From Desulfobacterales bacterium (GTDB lineage: Bacteria; Desulfobacterota; Desulfobacteria; Desulfobacterales; JAUWMJ01), in assembly GCA_030613225.1 (NCBI GenBank), contig JAUWMJ010000174.1:1-6697 (forward strand): DNA of 6,697 bases, read 5' to 3'. The translations under genes were made by a program, and so were the position numbers. Shown in pieces: positions 1 through 5,525 of this stretch. Position 1 is the first letter of the stretch; each line of letters begins with the position of its first letter. Below the pieces are notes generated by a model that did no database searches, was not told the DNA's origin, and saw only the letters and a list, made by a program, of their open reading frames with translations.

Positions 1-1536
1 CAGGTTCAGACACCTGAAGGAAATATTCATTATACGTATATTTGCGGCACAACGGTTGAATCGATCACAAAAGGGAGTGAAGCTATTACGTTTGGTTACG
101 ATGGAAATCTTATTACATCAGAAACCTTAACCGGAACTTTGGCTCAATCGCTCGGTTATACTTACAACAACGACTTTAATGTAACAGGTTTCACTTATGC
201 CGGAGATACGGAAAATTACACATACGATAATGACGGCCTTTTAACCGGTGCAGGAAGTTTTACCATCGCACGCAATGCACAAAACGGCCTGCCGGAAGCT
301 GTAAATGGAGGATCTCTGAACCAAAGCCGCACTTTCAACGGCTATGGAGAGCAGGATGGACAAGTTTTGACCATCAGCGGCCAGGCTGTCAACTCGTGGA
401 GTCTTGCACAAGATGATAATGGTCAAATAACGCAAAAAATCGAAACCGTTGATGGCAACACTTCGACTTATGATTACACGTATGATCAGATGGGGCGACT
501 TCTGACTGTTACTAAAGGCGGCTCCCTGGTGGAAGAGTATGACTACGATATCAACGGCACCCGCACTTATGAAATGAACACTCTCAGAGGGATTACAAGT
601 AGAAACTTTACCTATTCTGATGAGGATCATCTTTTAACTGCCGGGACTACTTCATATCAATATGATGTTGATGGTTTTCTGACGACCAAAACTGATGGCA
701 CTGATGTTACCACCTATAATTATTCATCCCGTGGTGAGCTTTTAAGCGTGAACTTACCTGACGGCAGGGTCATTGAATATGTCCACGATCCCCTTGGAAG
801 AAGAATTGCCAAAATCGTTGACGGTATAACTGTAGAAAAATATTTCTGGCAGGGATTAACACGTTTGCTTGCTGTTTATGATGGCAGCAATAACCTTATC
901 ATGCGTTTCGAGTATGCAGACAGTAGAATGCCCGTTGCAATAACAAGGGGCGGTGCAACCTATTATCTCACCAATGACCAGGTCGGTTCCTTAAAAGCTG
1001 TTGCAGACAGTGCAGGTAATGTGGTAAAAACGATTGACTACGATTCATTCGGAAACATCATAGCAGATACTGATCCTTCGTTTGATATGCCCTTTGGATT
1101 TGCTGGTGGTATGCACGATAGAGATACGGGGTTGGTTCGGTTTGGGTATCGCGATTATGACCCGGATACCGGCCGCTGGACCGCAAAAGATCCGATTCTA
1201 TTCGCCGGTGGGGATACTGACCTGTTTCAATATTGTCTATCGGATCCGGTGTTTGCGGTTGATCCTACCGGAGAATTTCTTGTCTCCGGCCTCACATTGT
1301 TGGGATACGTATATGGTCCTTCCATTGTAGCTGCCGGTACTGTCGCCCTATACCGACTTGCACCATATACACCAATTATTTGGGATTTTGCTCAAGGATT
1401 ATTAATACCTGGCCCGCCCCCTCCAACTCCCGCTGGGTTAGCAGGATGGAATGCAAGGCGATTCTTTGTTGATCCAATTTTAGATGAACTTAATCGCTGG
1501 ACAGAGAATAAACCATTGGATAATAATTGTAGGTAG
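1..1536 (+). CDS. RHS repeat-associated core domain protein (5' end outside window), with variable C-terminal tip
   Basis: The frame is open from base 1 with no stop, so this is the last 511 residues of a larger protein; the TTG at 139 is only an internal codon. The first ~320 residues are degenerate YD repeats (YDQMGRL, YDVDGFL, HDPLGRR). Residues ~321-424 are the RHS core, with DQVGSL, YDSFGN, GFAGGMHD, TGLVRFGYRDYDP and GRWTAKDP, ending at the PVFAVDPTG junction. In this family the repeats form a cocoon around the C-terminal tip, and cleavage occurs at the PxxxxDPxG motif. The 87-residue tip (1273-1533) has hydrophobic stretches (about 1273-1356), a PGPPPP run and the end LDNNCR. I do not recognise a toxin family; a membrane-active effector is an inference. 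A small membrane protein gene follows after 2 bp, the usual position of the immunity gene. The RHS assignment is secure; the tip function is not. Confidence 0.93.
   Translation, partial: QVQTPEGNIHYTYICGTTVESITKGSEAITFGYDGNLITSETLTGTLAQSLGYTYNNDFNVTGFTYAGDTENYTYDNDGLLTGAGSFTIARNAQNGLPEAVNGGSLNQSRTFNGYGEQDGQVLTISGQAVNSWSLAQDDNGQITQKIETVDGNTSTYDYTYDQMGRLLTVTKGGSLVEEYDYDINGTRTYEMNTLRGITSRNFTYSDEDHLLTAGTTSYQYDVDGFLTTKTDGTDVTTYNYSSRGELLSVNLPDGRVIEYVHDPLGRRIAKIVDGITVEKYFWQGLTRLLAVYDGSNNLIMRFEYADSRMPVAITRGGATYYLTNDQVGSLKAVADSAGNVVKTIDYDSFGNIIADTDPSFDMPFGFAGGMHDRDTGLVRFGYRDYDPDTGRWTAKDPILFAGGDTDLFQYCLSDPVFAVDPTGEFLVSGLTLLGYVYGPSIVAAGTVALYRLAPYTPIIWDFAQGLLIPGPPPPTPAGLAGWNARRFFVDPILDELNRWTENKPLDNNCR
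1231..1272 (+). other. RHS core/tip junction (PxxxxDPxG cleavage and exchange site), reference copy
   Basis: This block encodes YCLSDPVFAVDPTG. Its DNA matches the starts of the two orphan modules at 1984 and 2993. The segment TATTGTCTA and the segment GCGGTTGATCC are identical to the 2993 copy, and CTATCGGATCC is identical to the 1984 copy. It marks where the invariant body ends and the exchangeable tip begins, and is the natural place for homologous recombination. Confidence 0.7.
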
Positions 1537-1538
1537 TT

Positions 1539-1922
1539 ATGAACAAGATAACGTTTAGACTGTTTGGCAGTATATTATTCCTTAGTGGGATTTCTATATG
1601 GATTAAGCCAGTTTCTTATAGTAGTCGATTTGGAATAACCTTTGATTTCTCAGGTATCAAATGGCCATTTGGCGGATGTTTTATTATTTTAGGGGCTTTT
1701 TTTATTTGGTCCTCTTTCCGGAAAAAGACAATTGAGGCAGACAAGAAAGCAAAGGATGAAAAAAAAGTATTGATGTGCCCAAAATGTATAAAGCCTTTTT
1801 ACAAGAAAGATTGTGAGGACTTGAAATGTCCCGACTGCCAAGCACCGTTAGAAGAGTTATCAGGTTTTTATGAACGACATCCAGAATTAAAAGATAAGGG
1901 AATTCAACCGGGACGTCGGTAA
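1539..1922 (+). CDS. small membrane protein with zinc ribbon; candidate immunity protein for RHS tip 1
   Basis: 127 residues, starting at an ATG 2 bp after the RHS stop, so the two genes are probably translationally coupled. Two hydrophobic segments are visible at about residues 4-22 and 44-60. A lysine-rich stretch follows (61-77), then a cytosolic-looking zinc-ribbon-like motif with CPKC at 80-83 and CPDC at 97-100, plus an extra Cys at 92. The tail is charged and ends GRR. I do not recognise a named family. The position directly behind an RHS tip is where immunity genes sit, and a membrane immunity protein fits a hydrophobic tip, but this is inferred from context. The zinc ribbon is unusual for such a small membrane partner. 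A hairpin terminator follows about 20 bp later. Confidence 0.8.
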   Translation: MNKITFRLFGSILFLSGISIWIKPVSYSSRFGITFDFSGIKWPFGGCFIILGAFFIWSSFRKKTIEADKKAKDEKKVLMCPKCIKPFYKKDCEDLKCPDCQAPLEELSGFYERHPELKDKGIQPGRR

Positions 1923-1939
1923 ATAAATATCTTAAACAT

Positions 1940-1978
1940 AAGGCAGTAGCGGGCATAGCGTTACTGCCTTTTTCTTTT
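1940..1978 (+). terminator. rho-independent terminator after RHS module 1
   Basis: A perfect 9-bp stem (AAGGCAGTA at 1940-1948 with TACTGCCTT at 1962-1970) and a 13-nt loop are followed by a T-rich run (TTTTTCTTTT). It lies 18 bp past the zinc-ribbon gene stop and just before the first orphan tip, so it should separate module 1 transcription from the orphan modules. Confidence 0.8.
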
Positions 1979-1983
1979 AATGG

Positions 1984-2286
1984 TACTGCCTATCGGATCC
2001 AGTGAACTGGATCGATCCGGATGGATTAAAAAATTGGGGCAAAATTGGTTCTGGTGTTCTGATAATAGTTGCAGGGACAACAGCTGAGTTTGTAGGTGCT
2101 GGAGTAGTTGCTTTTGGGATAGGTCACACGATGGGAACATTAGGTTTAACTACACCTTTAGGCATTGCTCACATTGGTGCTGGCCTTGGAACAATGTGGG
2201 TAGGGGGGTGGATGATAAATATAGGGATGGATGCTTTAAAAGAAGGTTGGAAGGAAAATGAAGAGCCAGTCGATCCATGTAAGTAA
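1984..2286 (+). CDS. orphan RHS C-terminal tip 2 (no RHS body), glycine-rich hydrophobic
   Basis: Reading from 1984 the frame encodes YCLSDPVNWIDPDGL, the end of an RHS core with its PxxxxDPxGL junction. A stop (TAA, 1978-1980) lies just upstream, so the RHS body is missing and there is no convincing ribosome binding site. GTG at 2002 is the first possible start. The 86 residues after DPDG are dominated by glycine-rich hydrophobic stretches (GVLIIVAG, GVVAFGIG, GLGTMWVGG) that look like two or three membrane helices with glycine-zipper spacing. The protein ends EEPVDPCK. It is best read as a stored cassette that becomes active after recombination onto a full RHS gene. A membrane-disrupting role is inferred from composition only. 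The following membrane protein gene (2322) is the likely immunity partner. Confidence 0.75.
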   Translation, partial: YCLSDPVNWIDPDGLKNWGKIGSGVLIIVAGTTAEFVGAGVVAFGIGHTMGTLGLTTPLGIAHIGAGLGTMWVGGWMINIGMDALKEGWKENEEPVDPCK

Positions 2287-2321
2287 GCTAATAATGTATT
2301 TGTCATATCTATAGAGGTTAT

Positions 2322-2918
2322 ATGGTTATGCAAAAAAAAGAGGTGATGATTATTGCTCTGAGGAGTTTGAGGATCTTTTTGATACAGTATATGTCTATGG
2401 CTCCTTTTGCAGCAGGAATAATTATTTTGATTGTCATTATTACATCAAATGTATCATCAAATTTTAATGACATTCTAATAATTTGGTTTGCTTTTATACT
2501 TCCCTTGTTTCTTATTGGTTTTTTTATGTTGTATTTTCCACAACAGTATAAAACCTTAATTATCTTTGATATAGAAAAAAATATTTTGCGCAAAGTAAAA
2601 AAAAGAAAGGAAAGACAAAGTTTTAATATAGGTACGGCTAAATCAATTATTTCAAAAATAATAAAAACAAACTTTGGTTGTAAATATAACTTAATACTTA
2701 AGGACATCGAGAATAATTCACATATAATATTCAATGAAAATATACAATTTGGACCAGGCCATTGGGAAGATTTCTCAGAAAATCTATCAAAGATTTTAGG
2801 TTTGCCATTAAAAAAAGAATATTGGATCGAAGATTTAAATGGAAATGTATCAATGGTTTCAGGTGAAAAATCGGCGTCACCCATTAAAAGCCAGGAAAAA
2901 GAAGGACATCCTAAATAA
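2322..2918 (+). CDS. two-TM membrane protein; candidate immunity protein for orphan tip 2
   Basis: 198 residues. An AGAGG at 2313-2317 precedes both ATG 2322 and ATG 2328, so the start is ambiguous by two codons. Hydrophobic segments lie at about residues 24-42 and 50-72. A basic lysine-rich segment (90-99) and a soluble domain of about 100 residues with alternating hydrophobic/charged strands follow. That layout (N-terminal helix pair, then a cytosolic domain starting IIFDIEKNILR) resembles small bacterial PH-like or YcxB-type membrane proteins, but the match is only an impression. The gene is clearly more AT-rich than the RHS body, which suggests separate origin. It begins 35 bp after tip 2 and is followed directly by the next orphan module. 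Confidence 0.75.
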   Translation: MVMQKKEVMIIALRSLRIFLIQYMSMAPFAAGIIILIVIITSNVSSNFNDILIIWFAFILPLFLIGFFMLYFPQQYKTLIIFDIEKNILRKVKKRKERQSFNIGTAKSIISKIIKTNFGCKYNLILKDIENNSHIIFNENIQFGPGHWEDFSENLSKILGLPLKKEYWIEDLNGNVSMVSGEKSASPIKSQEKEGHPK

Positions 2919-2992
2919 CTCAATACTTAAAATAGGCATCAGGCCCAGGCCTACGTTTGACCTTTGCTATGCGGTTATACTGATTTTATAGG

Positions 2993-3346
2993 TATTGTCT
3001 AAATGATCCGGTTAATGCGGTTGATCCGTTGGGATTGGAAATGTATCGACATGGCTATAACACCAAGCCACTTGGTCAACAATGGGGAGAGTTTGTAAAG
3101 ATAGTTTCTGATAAACTATTTCCTCAAAGGACTCCTGCCGAGATTCAAGCTGCTCAACAAGCTTATTACAAAGATATCGCGGGAAGGCTGAATGATGCGG
3201 CAGGATTGGGCTTATTATATGGAAAAGCCGAAAAAGCATTAGTTGTGCAACCTAGGTATCTGTTTTGGACATATGTAGTTACAAGGGAGTTACCACCATT
3301 TTGGCCTCCTCTCACTCCTTTAGAATTAAATGACCCATGCAAATAA
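2993..3346 (+). CDS. orphan RHS C-terminal tip 3 (no RHS body), soluble type
   Basis: The frame encodes YCLNDPVNAVDPLGL from 2993, again the end of an RHS core, with a stop (TGA, 2981-2983) shortly upstream and no RHS body. First possible starts are TTG 3029 and ATG 3041, both lacking a clear ribosome binding site. The roughly 103 residues after the junction look largely soluble and helical (QQWGEFVKIVSDKLF, AEIQAAQQAYYKDIAG) with an aromatic/proline-rich C-terminus (PPFWPPLTP) and the end LNDPCK. I cannot assign a toxin fold. Its DNA at the junction is closest to that of the intact RHS gene. A small three-TM protein gene follows 14 bp later, as expected for an immunity partner. Confidence 0.75.
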   Translation, partial: YCLNDPVNAVDPLGLEMYRHGYNTKPLGQQWGEFVKIVSDKLFPQRTPAEIQAAQQAYYKDIAGRLNDAAGLGLLYGKAEKALVVQPRYLFWTYVVTRELPPFWPPLTPLELNDPCK

Positions 3347-3360
3347 AGTAGTAGGTTAAC

Positions 3361-3756
3361 GTGAATACTATATTGAAATTTATTTTTAACATTGTAATAT
3401 TAACCCCAGTTGTTGCTGTTGCATTTGGGTTTTTTATTAAAATATTATCGGAAATAAAAAGGGAATCCTTAGATTATAACAAAGAAGGAAATTTTGTGCG
3501 CAATATAATCATGTATTCCTTTCTACTGATACTTGTTTTATTTCTAATTGTTATCATTGGTCTTTATTTTTTCTTGCCGGAGGTAAAATTGCCAATGCCA
3601 TTGCAAATATTAGCTATTATATCGTGTATCTTCTTTTGGGGTTTTTTAACAATAATTCAGGCAATGGGACATGCAGCAGGTGCTGGGGCTCCTCCAATTC
3701 AAAAAACTATCAAAGAGTTTATTAATTTAGTATCTAAACAGTCCAAAGTCCGATAA
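3361..3756 (+). CDS. small three-TM membrane protein; candidate immunity protein for orphan tip 3
   Basis: 131 residues from a GTG start preceded by a weak AGG-type site (3353-3355). Three hydrophobic segments are visible at about residues 8-29, 48-72 and 81-102. The first two are separated by a charged loop (EIKRESLDYNKEG) and the last is followed by a short Gly/Ala-rich stretch and a basic tail ending SKVR. I do not recognise the family. It lies 14 bp after orphan tip 3 and just before the terminator that closes the array, so it is probably the immunity gene of the third module. Since tip 3 has no obvious membrane helices, the membrane nature of this partner may say more about where the toxin acts or enters than about its own fold. 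Confidence 0.75.
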   Translation: MNTILKFIFNIVILTPVVAVAFGFFIKILSEIKRESLDYNKEGNFVRNIIMYSFLLILVLFLIVIIGLYFFLPEVKLPMPLQILAIISCIFFWGFLTIIQAMGHAAGAGAPPIQKTIKEFINLVSKQSKVR

Positions 3757-3783
3757 GGTGAGCACAACACACAATGCCAATTG

Positions 3784-3835
3784 ACGGCGATTTAGAAGAA
3801 GTTCATTTTTTCTTCAAATCGTCGTTTTGTTTTTG
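3784..3835 (+). terminator. rho-independent terminator closing the RHS module array
   Basis: A long hairpin (ACGGCGATTTAGAAGAA at 3784-3800 pairing with TTCTTCAAATCGTCGT at 3810-3825, one bulge and one mismatch) is followed by TTTTGTTTTT. An outer inverted repeat, ACAACACAC at 3764-3772 with GTGTGTTGT at 3858-3866, brackets the hairpin. It lies 28 bp after the last membrane gene. Confidence 0.8.
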
Positions 3836-3920
3836 TTAAATCAGATCCAATTATTTAGTGTGTTGTTCGGGAATAGATAATAAGAATGGAGCCCCGTTTA
3901 TCAGTGGGACTTCACATCTG

Positions 3921-4207
3921 TTCTTTTTTAATTGCTATAAAATTGATTCCATCCTTTTCGGATTGGCGGGTGGGCATAAGATAAGACAGCCGCTTACCTT
4001 CAGTTCAAGTCCCGACTGGCGTGATGCCTGCCCCTGATTATATAATCTGAATTACCGGACATTGCCACCGCTTTATTTTTAAAATAGATGCAATGTCCGG
4101 TAATGTCCCGGCAGATTATGTAAGAAGATGCCCCGCTGAAGACGGGATCTATCGACAAGCAGCATGACAGGCGGGGCGTTAAAATAGACAAGCGGCTACC
4201 TTATTTT
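3921..4207. repeat. structured MITE-like repeat element, copy 1
   Basis: The left block 3921-3998 matches 6259-6337 at about 74 of 79 positions, and the right block 4163-4207 matches 6532-6578 closely. The middle is mostly unrelated between copies, apart from CTGGCGTGAT (4016-4025). Imperfect inverted repeats (15 of 18 matching) sit at AAGATAAGACAGCCGCTT (3978-3995) and AAGCGGCTACCTTATTTT (4190-4207). Inside are a 14-bp perfect inverted repeat and a GCCCCGC/GCGGGGC pair, so the element can fold extensively. There is no credible ORF. It occupies the gap between the RHS array terminator and the 3' end of the RelE-type toxin gene. It could be a non-autonomous mobile element, a recombination site, or a structured RNA; the sequence alone does not decide. 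Confidence 0.7.
4043..4119. repeat. extended inverted repeat inside repeat copy 1
   Basis: ATTACCGGACATTG (4051-4064) is perfectly complementary to CAATGTCCGGTAAT (4091-4104), with a 26-nt AT-rich loop. Just outside, ATAATCTG and CAGATTAT form a further 8-bp pair separated from the inner stem by 1 and 7 nt. The second copy of the element has no counterpart at this position. Confidence 0.7.
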
Positions 4208-4229
4208 TTGATTGATGGGGTTAGGAGAA

Positions 4230-4499
4230 TTACGGAAAGTAACGGTAAATCTCTTTTCTGTGTAATAACCTGACAAAGTGGACGATATCGTCTTTAATAA
4301 TCAATCCTATCCTGTAATCACCGAATCTGATCCGATAATAATTGCCGTCCGCTTTCAATTTTTTAAGGTTCACGAGTTCATGAACACTATCGGCATTATC
4401 GACTTCCTTGATTATCTCTTTAACGCGTAAGAGGAGCTTTTTTTCATGCGCCTTCTTCCTCAAATCCTTGGAAAAGCTCTTTTTAAATTTTAAATTCAC
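4230..4499 (-). CDS. RelE/ParE family toxin (type II toxin-antitoxin)
   Basis: 89 residues, the usual size for the family. The pattern is typical of RelE-type mRNA interferases: an N-terminal FKKSFSKDLRKK helix, the central LKKLKADGNYYRIRFGDYRIGL strand pair, and the C-terminal VRLLHRKEIYRYFP, with the conserved basic residues in YRIR, DYR and the HRKEIYR region. RelE members cleave ribosome-bound mRNA and ParE members poison gyrase; the fold is shared and the YRIRFGDYRIG signature favours RelE, but I cannot prove which activity applies. The start is GTG at 4499, overlapping the antitoxin stop by 4 bp (GTGA), which indicates translational coupling. It is the last gene of a three-gene operon with the antitoxin and an XRE regulator. 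Confidence 0.9.
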   Translation of the reverse strand: MNLKFKKSFSKDLRKKAHEKKLLLRVKEIIKEVDNADSVHELVNLKKLKADGNYYRIRFGDYRIGLIIKDDIVHFVRLLHRKEIYRYFP

Positions 4500-4702
4500 G
4501 CTCGACCTTCCAGAATGTTGAAAATTTCTTGTTTGCTAACCGTTTCCGTATTCTCTCCTTCCTGAATTGCGCGAACTATTGCGATATCCTCTACAGCATC
4601 GACGATCAGGTCATGAAAAATATTTTTTTTCTCTTCAATTGCTTCAATAAATGCTTCCTTTAGAAGCTGTTTAAGTTTGCCGTCATCAATTAACGTTTGC
4701 AT
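4496..4702 (-). CDS. small RelB-like antitoxin
   Basis: 68 residues, acidic and helical, with the EAIEEKKNIFHDLIVDAVEDIAIVRAI core and a C-terminal VSKQEIFNILEG segment. This pattern recurs in antitoxins paired with RelE-family toxins. I see no obvious DNA-binding fold of its own, so the XRE protein encoded upstream may supply repression. A strong ribosome binding site (GGGAGGA on the minus strand, 7 nt before ATG 4702) supports the start and overlaps the end of the upstream regulator gene, whose stop is 17 bp away. The stop overlaps the toxin start (GTGA). Known antitoxins of this type wrap the toxin through their C-terminal half and are degraded by Lon or Clp; that is family knowledge, not seen here. 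Confidence 0.87.
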   Translation of the reverse strand: MQTLIDDGKLKQLLKEAFIEAIEEKKNIFHDLIVDAVEDIAIVRAIQEGENTETVSKQEIFNILEGRA

Positions 4703-4719
4703 GGTACTTTCCTCCCAAA

Positions 4720-5115
4720 TTAATGGCCTGGTAATTGTCCGTTTTGTATTTTTCTTTTTAGCTGTTCATTTTCAATAAACGTATCCAGAATTTGCAATAT
4801 TTGTCGTTTTTCCTTTGCAACCATTTTCTCAATTTGGTTGAATCGACGCCAAAGGCGCATATCTTTTTTCCTGCCGCTTGTATTAACTTCTTTTATTCCA
4901 AGCAGCTCATCTGCTGATGTCCCCAAGGCTTTTACCAGAATAGGCATTAGATGGGTTGGCGGGTATTTTGCCTGTTTTTCGTAATATGCAATCATTCTTT
5001 GAGAAATTCCGGTTTCTCTGGCGAGGTCCCTCTGAGAATAGCCGGCAGCATTCCTTAGTTTAGCCATGCGTTCTCCAAAAGATTCGCTATTATTCAAATC
5101 TAATTTTTTGGGCAT
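4720..5115 (-). CDS. XRE-family HTH regulator of the toxin-antitoxin operon
   Basis: 131 residues. The Cro/CI helix-turn-helix is at about residues 13-73: MAKLRNAAGYSQRDLARETGISQRMIAYYEK followed by PPTHLMPILVKALGTSADELLG. A basic linker (GRKKD) leads to a charged helical C-terminus (LWRRFNQIEKM to NEQLKRK) that could dimerise. The frame is open about 86 codons further upstream, but I chose ATG 5115. A good ribosome binding site (AGGAG) lies 9-10 nt before it, homology to the family begins there, and a TATAAT box lies within the upstream extension. It is the first gene of the operon with the antitoxin and RelE-like toxin, resembling the architecture of PaaR-PaaA-ParE three-component systems. 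It probably autorepresses the promoter upstream. Confidence 0.9.
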   Translation of the reverse strand: MPKKLDLNNSESFGERMAKLRNAAGYSQRDLARETGISQRMIAYYEKQAKYPPTHLMPILVKALGTSADELLGIKEVNTSGRKKDMRLWRRFNQIEKMVAKEKRQILQILDTFIENEQLKRKIQNGQLPGH

Positions 5116-5148
5116 AACAGTTCTCTCCTGTATGATGTTATACCATTT

Positions 5149-5154
5149 ATTATA
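5149..5154 (-). promoter_or_regulatory. likely -10 box of the XRE-antitoxin-toxin operon
   Basis: A perfect TATAAT on the minus strand lies 33 bp before the chosen XRE start, with the ribosome binding site between them. There is no good -35 box at 16-18 bp upstream. The AT-rich flanks contain a second TATAA repeat (GTATAAC) just downstream that could be part of an operator. Confidence 0.45.
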
Positions 5155-5310
5155 CACCAACATTTTATTTTTCATGGTTTTATTTAAAAAGCACTTAACA
5201 ATGTGATACATAAACTGTATCGAAAAATAAAACAAAAAGCAAACAATAAATTGTCTTAAAAACATTAATTTTTTTCTTGACAGGTTTTTTAAAAGGGAAT
5301 TTTCGGCAAG

Positions 5311-5357
5311 AAAAAGGCCATCAACTTTTGAACTTTGGCGAGTCTCAGTTGATGGCC
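5311..5357 (-). terminator. strong rho-independent terminator pointing left, with no visible gene in front of it
   Basis: GGCCATCAACT (5316-5326) and AGTTGATGGCC (5347-5357) form a perfect 11-bp stem with a 20-nt loop. On the minus strand the stem is followed directly by TTTTTCTT (ending at 5308), a textbook terminator. A second inverted repeat, TTTTTCTTG (5271-5279) with CAAGAAAAA (5307-5315), abuts it. The plus strand has no T-run after the stem. A minus-strand transcript from within about 5358-5516, or antisense from the genes to the right, would end here before reaching the XRE operon promoter. Confidence 0.6.
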
Positions 5358-5477
5358 AGGAAAGAAGCTTCACAGGGTAAAAGCCCTTTGAAACCGCTTT
5401 TTATTTTCTATCGTATCTTCCCGGAAAAATCAACAAATAAAGATCAGGCTTTGCGTAAACGCTACACTGCGGCCTAA
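5352..5477 (+). CDS. possible 41-residue small ORF upstream of the DUF5659-like gene
   Basis: From ATG 5352 the frame gives MARKEASQGK, a central hydrophobic PLFIFYRIF stretch and a basic end RKRYTAA. Codon choice looks like that of the neighbours, and the ORF ends 48 bp before the next gene. Against it, the ATG sits in the arm of the hairpin and there is no good ribosome binding site. It may be a leader peptide, a relic of a longer gene, or chance. No family recognised. Confidence 0.3.
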   Translation: MARKEASQGKSPLKPLFIFYRIFPEKSTNKDQALRKRYTAA

Positions 5478-5525
5478 GGAATCCGCCGTCGTTAAAACTA
5501 TGGCGGGACAAGGGAGGTGATTTTA

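Noticed and set aside
139..141. TTG as the start of the RHS protein
   Set aside because: The same frame is open back to base 1 and its translation (FGYDGNLITSETLTG) is RHS-like, so the gene starts outside the window.
2318..2923. A 201-codon minus-strand ORF opposite the 2-TM protein
   Set aside because: It mirrors the plus-strand gene almost exactly. The plus strand has the ribosome binding site, the membrane-protein pattern and the correct module position.
4000..4191. A 63-codon minus-strand ORF in repeat copy 1
   Set aside because: It runs through perfect inverted repeats and has no ribosome binding site or counterpart in copy 2.
3978..4207. An integron attC site
   Set aside because: The folded shape is suggestive, but the right end reads GTTAAAA rather than GTTRRRY and no matching RYYYAAC core exists at the left end.
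5116..5373. An 86-residue N-terminal extension of the XRE regulator
   Set aside because: It is AT-rich with no domain resemblance, it covers the TATAAT box, and ATG 5115 has its own good ribosome binding site.
5361..5516. A cyclic-di-GMP (GEMM-I) riboswitch, prompted by ACGCAAAGCC on the minus strand and GGCCTAAGG on the plus strand
   Set aside because: The fragments are on opposite strands and the GNRA loop, its receptor and the pairing P1 stem are not found.
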